A DNA stretch of 8,292 bases from Siphonobacter sp047605205 (GCA_047605205.1 JASGGE010000150.1:1-8292), one strand, 5' to 3'. Positions 1 through 5,701 are shown, counted from the first letter of the stretch. A program made the numbers and translations. The notes: a model not told the origin generated them from the sequence alone.

Positions 1-64
1 GCTCTTCCATAAGTTAATCTTCTTGATGTCAACCTATTTCAGGACGGTGCAGTTAATAGATTGC
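1..64 (+). other. Probable extreme 3' end of an upstream plus-strand gene plus short trailer
   Basis: A plus-strand terminator follows at 65-96, so some transcript must enter from the left edge. Two plus frames close at once: one ends with a TAA at 10-12 and another with a TAA at 15-17. The third frame stays open through the terminator to about 133, which argues against it being coding. Too few codons are present to identify a product. The rest of the stretch holds nothing I recognise. Confidence 0.3.
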
Positions 65-96
65 AAAAGCCGGGTAAGGTACTCGGCTTTTTGTTT
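65..96 (+). terminator. Rho-independent terminator upstream of crtI
   Basis: A 12-bp stem pairs 65-76 with 80-91 around the 3-base loop AGG, with one G-T wobble at 73/83. It runs straight into a T-rich tract (88-96, interrupted by one G). It should end transcription of the gene entering from the left edge and isolate the carotenoid operon. The opposite strand has only a short T run, so I read it as mainly plus-directed. Confidence 0.8.
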
Positions 97-120
97 AACT
101 AAGCCTGAACAATACAATTC
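91..120 (+). promoter_or_regulatory. Candidate Bacteroidota-type promoter of crtIB
   Basis: TTG at 91-93, within TTTG at 90-93, is followed after exactly 19 bases by TACAATTC (113-120). That box matches the Bacteroidota -7 consensus TAnnTTTG at four of its six fixed positions. Transcription would start near 127, giving a leader of about 28 bases before the crtI ATG. The -33 element lies in the T tract of the preceding terminator. The weak -7 match makes this a candidate only. Confidence 0.35.
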
Positions 121-130
121 TGGCTTAGTT
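97..130. repeat. Imperfect inverted repeat over the crtI promoter region
   Basis: Arms 97-109 and 118-130 are 13 bases each and are reverse complements apart from one T/T mismatch (106 against 121). They surround an 8-base spacer. The outer 9 bases of each arm (AACTAAGCC / GGCTTAGTT) match perfectly. It sits between the upstream terminator and crtI and overlaps the candidate -7 box. It could be an operator for a repressor or activator of carotenoid genes, or an RNA hairpin in the leader. It lacks a good T tract, so a second terminator is less likely. Confidence 0.55.
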
Positions 131-154
131 TAATGAATAAATTTATAGACTTAT

Positions 155-1636
155 ATGAGTAAACGGGTAATCGTAATTGGAGCTGGGTTTGCTGGGTTGG
201 CCGCTGCTATTGCCTTAGCAGATCGAGGATACGAGGTCACCATCCTTGAAAAGAATACTACACCAGGTGGAAGAGCCCGCGTTTTTTCTGTAGATGGTTT
301 TACCTTTGACATGGGGCCTAGTTGGTATTGGATGCCGGACATATTTGAGAATTTTTTTTCTCAATTCGGTAAAAAACCTTCCGATTATTACACGTTAGAA
401 CGCCTCGATCCGTCTTATTGTGTTGTGTTTGGGCCGAATGATGTGGTAACCCTTCCCGCTTCATTTGAAAAACTTAGTCAATTATTTGAAATTCTTGAGC
501 CAGGTAGTGGGACCAGATTGAACGATTTTCTGCATCAGGCATCTTATAAATACGAAGTTGGCATGAATAAATTCGTCTGGAAGCCAAGTCGTAGTATTAC
601 TGAATTTTTAAGTGTAAAGCTACTGTATGACGTAAGCCGGCTGGACATTTTGCAGTCCTTTTATACCCATATTCGTAAGTTTTTTCAGAATGAACGTATT
701 CTGAAATTAATGGAATTTCCCATCCTTTTTTTAGGAGCCATCCCCCAAAATACGCCCGCTATGTATAGTCTGATGAATTATGCTGAAATCAAAATGGGCA
801 CTTGGTATCCGATGGGAGGAATGTATGAGATTGTGAAAGCAATGGTGAAGCTGGCAGAGGAAAAAGGGGTGGAAATTCGGCTAGGAGAAGAGGTTACTCA
901 CATTGAAGTAGCCCGGCACCGGGCTACCCACGTCTGCACACATACCCAGGCATATGAAACGGATGCGGTGGTAGCCGGAGCGGATTACCATCATATAGAA
1001 GATAAATTAGTTGATGCAGCCTACCGTAATTACTCAGAAGCATATTGGGATAAACGCATATTAGCTCCTTCGTCAGTTCTGTATTATTTAGGTGTAAACC
1101 GGCGGGTGGATAAACTTATTCATCATAATTTATTTTTTGACGAAGATTTTAGTCTTCATTCACACGAAATTTATACCGAACCAAAGTGGCCCACTAAACC
1201 GCTATTTTATGTGGCAGCTGCTTCAAAGACAGATCCCTCGGTAGCTCCTGAAGGCTGTGAAAATTTATTTTTATTAATACCCGTCGCCCCTGATTTACAA
1301 GGTGACAATGCAGCATTACGCGATCATTACTATAACATGGTAATGGATCGGCTAGAAGCATATGCAGGGCATGATATCCGAAGCCATGTTACTTATAAAC
1401 GTAGTTATGCTCATTCCGATTTTATTAACGACTATCATGCTTTTAAAGGCAATGCCTACGGCTTAGCCAATACTTTATTGCAAACGGCATTTTTAAAGCC
1501 TACCTTAAAGAATAAAAAGATTAAAAATTTATACTATACCGGTCAATTAACGGTACCTGGTCCAGGAGTACCACCTTCGTTAATTTCCGGATTGGTTGTA
1601 GCGGAAGAAGTACATAAAGAAAGCTCAATCTTCTAA
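155..1636 (+). CDS. crtI: Phytoene desaturase CrtI
   Basis: This 493-residue FAD-dependent desaturase introduces double bonds into the colourless C40 carotenoid phytoene, in this family usually ending at lycopene, and acts at the cytoplasmic membrane. The N-terminus has the dinucleotide-binding fold: a beta strand then GAGFAG (9-14), an acidic residue E32 closing the fold, and GGRAR (38-42). The C-terminus (about 458-483) carries YYTGQLTVPGPGVPPSLISG, the conserved FAD/substrate motif in the form typical of flavobacterial and cytophagal CrtI. The length is normal for the family. The ATG at 155 starts right at the FAD fold, so no earlier start is needed; there is no clear Shine-Dalgarno, as usual in this phylum. 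crtB follows after 15 bases in the same direction, so the two are almost certainly co-transcribed. A related desaturase such as CrtD or CrtN is less likely, given crtB next door. The exact number of desaturation steps is inferred. Confidence 0.93.
   Translation: MSKRVIVIGAGFAGLAAAIALADRGYEVTILEKNTTPGGRARVFSVDGFTFDMGPSWYWMPDIFENFFSQFGKKPSDYYTLERLDPSYCVVFGPNDVVTLPASFEKLSQLFEILEPGSGTRLNDFLHQASYKYEVGMNKFVWKPSRSITEFLSVKLLYDVSRLDILQSFYTHIRKFFQNERILKLMEFPILFLGAIPQNTPAMYSLMNYAEIKMGTWYPMGGMYEIVKAMVKLAEEKGVEIRLGEEVTHIEVARHRATHVCTHTQAYETDAVVAGADYHHIEDKLVDAAYRNYSEAYWDKRILAPSSVLYYLGVNRRVDKLIHHNLFFDEDFSLHSHEIYTEPKWPTKPLFYVAAASKTDPSVAPEGCENLFLLIPVAPDLQGDNAALRDHYYNMVMDRLEAYAGHDIRSHVTYKRSYAHSDFINDYHAFKGNAYGLANTLLQTAFLKPTLKNKKIKNLYYTGQLTVPGPGVPPSLISGLVVAEEVHKESSIF
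908..927. repeat. Perfect GC-rich palindrome inside crtI
   Basis: Arms GTAGCCCGG (908-916) and CCGGGCTAC (919-927) are perfect reverse complements separated by CA. They encode V-A-R-H-R-A-T at about residues 252-258 of CrtI. The stretch is clearly richer in GC than the surrounding gene and would make a very stable hairpin in DNA or mRNA. It may be chance, or a copy of a dispersed REP-like palindrome; the rest of the window has no second copy that I could see. Confidence 0.6.
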
Positions 1637-1651
1637 ACCTGTCCGAGCGAA

Positions 1652-2491
1652 ATGAAAAATATGATGGCCCTCTATGAACAAACCACGTTGGAATGTAGTC
1701 GCCTTATTACAAAGCGGTACAGTACTTCTTTTACCTTAGGGATTCGAACACTTGACCCTAAGTATCACTGGGCCATTTACGCGATCTATGGGTTTGTTCG
1801 ATACGCCGACGAAATTGTAGATACGTTCCATGATTTTGATAAAAAAACGCTTCTCGAACGTTTTAAAAAAGATACCTATACTGCCATTAAAGAGCGGATT
1901 AGTTTGAATCCGGTATTGCATTCTTTCCAAAAAGTTGTTAATCAGTATCAAATTGATTACGACTTAATTGATGCCTTTTTGTTATCGATGGAAATGGACC
2001 TGAACGAGACCCACTACACTGAAGCGGGTTATGAAACCTACATCTATGGTTCTGCCGAAGTAGTGGGGCTGATGTGTCTGCGAGTGTTCTGTGAAGGCGA
2101 TCGGAAAATGTATTCGCTGTTGAGTGAACCTGCCCGGCGATTAGGTGCGGCCTTCCAGAAAGTAAATTTCCTGAGAGATGTAAAATCAGACTTTCACGAA
2201 CGTGGCCGTATTTATTTTCCTGGGGTAGATTTCAATCGGTTTTCTGTTGATGACAAACAACAGATTGAAGCTGATATTCAGGCTGATTTTATTGCCGCCC
2301 TGGAAGGTATTCGTCAGCTGCCCCGCTCGGCCCGGCTTGGGGTATATCTGGCCTATCAGTATTACCTCCGTTTATTCGCTAAAATAAAGTCTTTACCCGT
2401 TACGCGTATTCAGGAAGAACGCATCCGTGTACCTGATTTTCAGAAGGTGTTAATGTTGGCAAAAACCTACTTCGAATATCGTTTAATCTAA
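1652..2491 (+). CDS. crtB: Phytoene synthase CrtB (squalene/phytoene synthase family)
   Basis: The 279-residue enzyme condenses two geranylgeranyl diphosphate molecules head to head into phytoene, the first committed step to C40 carotenoids. Both aspartate-rich motifs that bind diphosphate through magnesium are present: DEIVD (53-57, inside YADEIVDTF) and DVKSD (176-180, inside NFLRDVKSDFHERGRIYFP). Between them lies YIYGSAEVVGLM (130-141), a typical substrate-pocket helix. All expected catalytic residues are there and the length is normal. Met codons at positions 1, 4 and 5 all lack an obvious ribosome-binding site, so the true start could be 1652, 1661 or 1664. The gene follows crtI after 15 bases and feeds it its substrate. 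No clear terminator follows. A squalene or dehydrosqualene synthase is the alternative, but pairing with crtI favours phytoene. Confidence 0.93.
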   Translation: MKNMMALYEQTTLECSRLITKRYSTSFTLGIRTLDPKYHWAIYAIYGFVRYADEIVDTFHDFDKKTLLERFKKDTYTAIKERISLNPVLHSFQKVVNQYQIDYDLIDAFLLSMEMDLNETHYTEAGYETYIYGSAEVVGLMCLRVFCEGDRKMYSLLSEPARRLGAAFQKVNFLRDVKSDFHERGRIYFPGVDFNRFSVDDKQQIEADIQADFIAALEGIRQLPRSARLGVYLAYQYYLRLFAKIKSLPVTRIQEERIRVPDFQKVLMLAKTYFEYRLI

Positions 2492-2593
2492 AACTTTCGT
2501 ACGATTAGGCACTTCATGACAATGAGCAAATGATATAAATAAGTAAATAGATGACCACATTATAGAGTATTATTTGAAATTTAAGCTGTATAC

Positions 2594-2605
2594 TTACCTA
2601 GGTAA
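2594..2605. promoter_or_regulatory. Perfect 12-bp palindrome, candidate operator upstream of the response regulator
   Basis: TTACCTAGGTAA is its own reverse complement and lies about 104 bases before the ATG at 2709. Its half-site TTACCT repeats at 2620-2625, 26 bases downstream of the first. OmpR/PhoB-family regulators usually bind direct repeats, so the palindrome might instead be read by a different dimeric factor. No binding protein can be named. Confidence 0.35.
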
Positions 2606-2644
2606 ACTCGTAAAATCAGTTACCTTGAAATACTGGATGACTGA

Positions 2645-2673
2645 TTGATAATCAAAAAATACTCATACATTCT
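2645..2673 (+). promoter_or_regulatory. Weak candidate promoter for the response regulator gene
   Basis: TTG at 2645-2647 is followed after 18 bases by TACATTCT (2666-2673), which matches four of the six fixed positions of the Bacteroidota -7 box TAnnTTTG. A start near 2680 would leave a leader of about 29 bases before the ATG at 2709. The TTG lies inside the TGATT-GAT-AATCA element, which would let a bound repressor block it. In AT-rich DNA such a match can arise by chance. Confidence 0.25.
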
Positions 2674-2708
2674 GTCGTTTACTTATTTATTTAACACTAT
2701 TGGTACCT

Positions 2709-3395
2709 ATGCCTGTTCCTCGCGTATTATTAGTTGAAGATGATGAAGCCCTCGGGTTTGTTGTAAAAGATAACCTGGAGCAAGAAGGGTACATGGTTGA
2801 TCTTCAAGTAAATGGAAAATCTGCTAAATCAGCTTTTAATCAGAAGGAGTATGATGTTTGCCTGTTTGATGTGATGTTACCCGAAATGGACGGCTTTACG
2901 CTGGCCGAATATATTAGGAACCAAGGCAATACGGTACCCATACTCTTCTTAACCGCTAAGTCGCTGGAAGCAGATCGTATTCGAGGCTTTAAGTTAGGCG
3001 GAGACGATTACCTGGTGAAACCTTTCAGTATTCAGGAATTATTACTTCGAATGGAGGCTATTTTAAGAAGACTTGACCGGAAGCCAAATGCATTCATTAT
3101 GCAGCTGGGCAATTATCAGTTTGACCGTAGAAATCGTCGGTTAAGCTGTGGCGATTTTTCAACTGACCTGACAAGCCGGGAAGCGGATCTCCTGAATTTA
3201 TTAGCAGAGCGAACCAATGAATTGATTTCCCGCGAAGAAATATTAAATCGCCTCTGGGGAAAAAGTGACTATTTTCTGGGAAGAAGTTTAGACGTTTTCA
3301 TCAGCCGCCTTCGCAAATATTTACAACATGACCCAACCTTACGTCTTGCCAGCGTACATGGCACGGGGTTTCGCCTGATACAGGAAAATGCTTAG
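2709..3395 (+). CDS. OmpR/PhoB-family response regulator, RprY-like, with no adjacent kinase
   Basis: This 228-residue protein is a two-component transcription factor. The receiver domain (about 4-118) has the acidic pair D11/D12, the phosphorylation site D54 in DVMLPEMDGF, the switch residue T82 in FLTAKS, and K104 in YLVKPF, so it should be phosphorylatable. The C-terminal winged-helix domain (about 130-226) has LTSREADLLNLL, the recognition helix around SLDVFISRLRKYL and the terminal hairpin VHGTGFRLI. The receiver resembles RprY of Bacteroides in the stretch from YDVCLFDVMLP to EAILRR. I chose the ATG at 2709; an in-frame TTG at 2700 would add only MVP and is less likely. No histidine kinase is encoded in the window, so its partner must lie elsewhere. 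Targets are unknown. Its stop overlaps the stop of the convergent gene. Confidence 0.92.
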   Translation: MPVPRVLLVEDDEALGFVVKDNLEQEGYMVDLQVNGKSAKSAFNQKEYDVCLFDVMLPEMDGFTLAEYIRNQGNTVPILFLTAKSLEADRIRGFKLGGDDYLVKPFSIQELLLRMEAILRRLDRKPNAFIMQLGNYQFDRRNRRLSCGDFSTDLTSREADLLNLLAERTNELISREEILNRLWGKSDYFLGRSLDVFISRLRKYLQHDPTLRLASVHGTGFRLIQENA

Positions 3396-4117
3396 AACTT
3401 ATATCCTAAATCCAGAAAGAAACAATTGGTTTTGATGGACAGATCATTATTGCGGTAAATATTGGTTAGCCCCCGCTGATAACTCAATCCGAACGTTAAG
3501 GCATCGCCACCCGTTAAGCCATATTCAGCTCCTGTGCCTAGTAATAAGTCAAATCCTCCGACGTCAAATACCCGACTGTAATTCTGCGACTCCTTGTACA
3601 AATACAAGGCATTGATGGATCGATTGATAGGCTTTTCTGATAATTTGATGTTACCAATCAGACCAAACTGCATATATAGCCGCACGCGGTCGGAAACGTC
3701 GTTTGTGTGCAGTTTAAAAGAAATAGGCACCTGCAAAAACTGTAGATTATACGTAGAACTGGTTGCCGTAGAACTGGGCGTTATATTGGCCAGAAAGCTG
3801 GAGCCATTTCGAAGCTGAACACTTTTCACGGTATACCATAGGCCCGTACTAAACGCATATTTATCGGCAAAGAAAAAATCAGCTACTGGGCCCAGGCTTA
3901 GTCGCATACCTGACCCATTGCTGTCGAAAGAACTAAACGTATTAACCCCTTCTACCCGGTTACCACTTACAAAAGGCGAAAACCGAAAGCTCATCCGGAT
4001 ATTGGAGTAGTTCTGATACCGAACATAGCCGGTTCTGGTTTCGTTAACCAGGCTATATTGTGCGTTTGTAAAAAAGGAAAGCAGCAACAAAACACCCAGC
4101 AGGACGTTTTTTTTCAT
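3392..4117 (-). CDS. Outer-membrane beta-barrel protein with signal peptide
   Basis: The 241-residue product starts with a classic signal peptide: MKKN, a hydrophobic leucine-rich core (about residues 5-14), then FFTNAQ with cleavage probable after Ala18. The mature part is rich in alternating beta-strand patterns (for example MRLSLGPVADFFF, LQFLQVPISFKLHT, VRLYMQFGLIGNIKL, ALTFGLSYQRGL), as in small outer-membrane barrels of the PorT/OMP_b-brl_2 type common in Bacteroidota. It ends in an aromatic residue (FLDLGYKF), the usual signal for barrel insertion. I chose the ATG at 4115-4117; starting at 4150 would put 11 non-signal residues in front and overlap gldB. The start is 31 bases from the divergent gldB-like start. 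The function is not known; the name PorT family does not mean it is the type 9 secretion protein PorT, whose hallmarks I do not see. Confidence 0.82.
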   Translation of the reverse strand: MKKNVLLGVLLLLSFFTNAQYSLVNETRTGYVRYQNYSNIRMSFRFSPFVSGNRVEGVNTFSSFDSNGSGMRLSLGPVADFFFADKYAFSTGLWYTVKSVQLRNGSSFLANITPSSTATSSTYNLQFLQVPISFKLHTNDVSDRVRLYMQFGLIGNIKLSEKPINRSINALYLYKESQNYSRVFDVGGFDLLLGTGAEYGLTGGDALTFGLSYQRGLTNIYRNNDLSIKTNCFFLDLGYKF

Positions 4118-4124
4118 AATTTTG
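4117..4124 (+). promoter_or_regulatory. Candidate -7 promoter box for the gldB-like gene
   Basis: TAATTTTG matches the Bacteroidota -7 consensus TAnnTTTG at every fixed base. It lies 24 bases before the ATG at 4149 and overlaps the last base of the start codon of the divergent barrel gene. No TTG -33 element is found at 17-23 bases upstream, so the match is half of a promoter. If real, any factor acting here would affect both genes. Confidence 0.4.
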
Positions 4125-4148
4125 CACGATTTTTCGAAGGTGTTTTTC

Positions 4149-5171
4149 ATGAGAAAATTTTTGATTTTCAGCTTATTGGCTGGAATATTTGGGGCTTTAG
4201 CTGCTTGTCAGGACAAAGCCAGCGTATCTGAATCAGTAACTATTCCTGGAGCAGATACCGTTAAAATAGAGCTTTCACTAGAACGCCTCGATACTTCCTT
4301 ACTAGCCTGTACCTCTGAACAGGCCGTAAAATTTTGGCTTGATCAACACGCTGATTTTACGGCTTACTATTTTCCTAAAGGTGAATTTCAGGACAAACAA
4401 CAGCTCGTAAAAGAATTGTTCCGACGTATCAACGACCCAAACCTGCGAGAATTTTATAAACAGGTCAAGGAAAGTTTTGGAGACCTTGATCCGCTGAAGG
4501 AGCAAGTAATAACCGGGTTGCGAAATATTAAAGCATATGATCCTACATTTCGTGTTCCGAAGATCAAGACAATCTTTACCGGATTCATGGGAGCTGACTT
4601 AATCATCAGCGATAGCATGATTGTAATAGGCCTTGATTATTTCCTGGGGCCTAAAGCAAAATATCGTCCGCAAGTATATGATTATCAACTTTGGCGATAT
4701 ACGCCACAAGCATTAGTTCCACAGATGATATTTGTCATTTCGGAACGCTACAGCGAAACTAACCGGCAGGATCAGACGTTGCTGGCAGATATGATTGGGT
4801 ATGGAAAAGGTTTTGAGTTTACGCAAACAATGTTACCTAAAACCCCCGACAGTTTGATCATTGGCTATACCGATAAACAATTAGCTGAAACAGCTATTGC
4901 ACAGGATTTGGTATGGTCTTATCTGATTGAAAACAAGTTATTGTACGAAACCAATCCGAACAAGAAAGTTAAGTACCTGGGAGACCGTCCTGTTACTCCT
5001 GAGATTGGTCCCCGTTGTCCGGGTTCTATTGGCCGTTGGGTAGGCTGGCAGATTATTCGATATTATCGAAAAAATAACCCAGATCGTAGTTTGAAGGATA
5101 TTATGCAACAAACTAATACCCAGCAATTACTGGAAGCTTCCAAATATCGGGGGCAAACAGAAGAAGAGTAA
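4149..5171 (+). CDS. gldB: GldB-like gliding-motility lipoprotein
   Basis: The 340-residue protein begins with a lipoprotein signal: MRKF, a hydrophobic core (residues 4-16) and the lipobox LAAC with the lipidated Cys20. The following residues QDKAS do not form the usual acidic surface-export signal of Bacteroidota, so it probably stays facing the periplasm. The mature protein shows features I associate with GldB: IELSLERLDTSLLA near the start, IGLDYFLGPKAKYRP in the middle, DMIGYGKGFEFTQTMLP, and GSIGRWVGWQIIRYYRKNNPDRSLKDIMQ near the end. GldB is required for gliding and stability of the GldK-N/T9SS machinery in Flavobacterium. The fold appears related to DUF2268-type zinc peptidases, but I see no HExxH motif, so catalysis is doubtful. 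An in-frame TTG at 4122 would add nine polar residues before the signal peptide and is rejected. The usual partner gldC is not next to it. Confidence 0.78.
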   Translation: MRKFLIFSLLAGIFGALAACQDKASVSESVTIPGADTVKIELSLERLDTSLLACTSEQAVKFWLDQHADFTAYYFPKGEFQDKQQLVKELFRRINDPNLREFYKQVKESFGDLDPLKEQVITGLRNIKAYDPTFRVPKIKTIFTGFMGADLIISDSMIVIGLDYFLGPKAKYRPQVYDYQLWRYTPQALVPQMIFVISERYSETNRQDQTLLADMIGYGKGFEFTQTMLPKTPDSLIIGYTDKQLAETAIAQDLVWSYLIENKLLYETNPNKKVKYLGDRPVTPEIGPRCPGSIGRWVGWQIIRYYRKNNPDRSLKDIMQQTNTQQLLEASKYRGQTEEE

Positions 5172-5190
5172 ATCCTCCATTTTACCTATT

Positions 5191-5218
5191 AAAAAAACGG
5201 GGTATTGAGCCGCCGTTT
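5191..5218. terminator. Weak hairpin after the gldB-like gene, possibly a terminator
   Basis: AAACGGGG (5195-5202) can pair with CCGCCGTTT (5210-5218) if one G is bulged, around a 7-base loop. On the plus strand only TTT follows, so termination would be weak. On the minus strand the stem is followed by seven T's, but no minus-strand gene reads into it. It may partly separate gldB from the next gene 58 bases downstream. Confidence 0.3.
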
Positions 5219-5229
5219 AATCGAATTTT

Positions 5230-5673
5230 ATGTTTTTACTTTTTTTGTTTGCCTTCGTCATATTAGGTGCCATTGGGGGAATTTCCTTTTTTCTAATAGT
5301 TGTATCCCAGGGAGGAGCCAGGCGTGACCGCCGCTTGAAGAATTTACCAGCCATACGCCCTTCGCTGAAGCCAGAAGAATTCAAAAAAGAAATGCTGGCT
5401 GAAGGATACGATGCAGGGGTTATCGAATTATTACAAAAAGAACTTGCCTACTATTTATCCGATTACCCAGATTTTGGGATTAATCCGATGGATAATGCCG
5501 ATAAAGATTATCAGATTCCGCAGGAAAACGTAAAGGAGCTAGCTGAACGTCTTTTTGCAAAAAAACAAGGTCGCCGTCCTGTGTTAACTGATTGGGCTGA
5601 CTGGGATCAACGCAGCAGAAACGCCCCAGTTGGTGTACTAGAGAATATGCTACGCTTTGCAATGAAGCAATAA
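5230..5673 (+). CDS. Unknown protein with one N-terminal membrane anchor
   Basis: I do not recognise this 147-residue protein. Residues 2-26 form one strongly hydrophobic helix (phenylalanine- and leucine-rich, with GAIGG in the middle). It is followed at once by the basic stretch RRDRRLK (31-37), which by the positive-inside rule puts the C-terminal domain in the cytoplasm. The soluble part (38-147) looks helical, with many charged residues, a tyrosine-rich stretch ELAYYLSDYPDFGI (71-84) and a tryptophan pair in LTDWADWDQRS (119-128). There are no cysteines and no catalytic motif I can name. The ATG at 5230 is the only sensible start because the anchor begins there. It lies 58 bases after the gldB-like gene and 55 before the ABC exporter, all in one direction, so it may share a transcript with either. 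Confidence 0.75.
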   Translation: MFLLFLFAFVILGAIGGISFFLIVVSQGGARRDRRLKNLPAIRPSLKPEEFKKEMLAEGYDAGVIELLQKELAYYLSDYPDFGINPMDNADKDYQIPQENVKELAERLFAKKQGRRPVLTDWADWDQRSRNAPVGVLENMLRFAMKQ

Positions 5674-5687
5674 TAAAGGTTGAACAC

Positions 5688-5701
5688 CGGAATATGTTCC
5701 G
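5688..5701. repeat. Small inverted repeat upstream of the ABC exporter
   Basis: CGGAA (5688-5692) and TTCCG (5697-5701) are perfect 5-base arms around TATG. They lie 27 bases before the exporter start, where an operator would sit. There is no T tract after it, so it is not a standard terminator. It could be a regulator site or chance. Confidence 0.35.

Larger units (their letters stand above)
2492..2708. other. Intergenic region between crtB and the response regulator, with small palindromes
   Basis: The 217 AT-rich bases contain no gene I can support and no clear terminator for crtIB. Small symmetric elements stand out: TCGTACGA (2497-2504), GTATAC (2588-2593), the perfect 12-base palindrome TTACCTAGGTAA (2594-2605), an inverted repeat AATCAGT/ACTGATT (2614-2620 and 2640-2646), and TGATT-GAT-AATCA (2642-2654). 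TTACCT recurs at 2620-2625. These are plausible protein-binding sites controlling the downstream regulator, possibly by itself; this is inference only. Confidence 0.5.

Noticed and set aside
2510..2517. CACTTCAT shared by the regions before the response regulator and the exporter (also 5703-5710)
   Set aside because: An eight-base match without symmetry or matching distance to the start codons is expected by chance in this length.
2700..2708. TTG start giving the response regulator three extra residues
   Set aside because: The ATG at 2709 lies in frame three codons later and fits the receiver-domain start; the added MVP has no role.
3594..3818. Plus-strand open frame of 74 codons opposite the barrel gene
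   Set aside because: The minus-strand gene has a signal peptide and beta-strand pattern across the same bases; the plus frame looks like noise.
3392..4117. Naming the barrel protein PorT of the type 9 secretion system
   Set aside because: Only general small-barrel features are visible; the database name PorT family is used widely for unrelated barrels.
4122..4148. Upstream TTG start for the gldB-like gene
   Set aside because: It would put nine polar residues before a clean lipoprotein signal peptide beginning at the ATG at 4149, and it lies in the candidate promoter.
4118..4150. Upstream ATG at 4150 for the minus-strand barrel protein
   Set aside because: It would put 11 residues before the MKKN signal peptide and overlap the divergent gene; the ATG at 4117 fits the signal peptide.
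5230..5673. Reading the unknown protein as GldC or an acyl-carrier-like protein
   Set aside because: GldC is soluble and lacks a membrane anchor, and no DSL-type serine for a phosphopantetheine arm is present.
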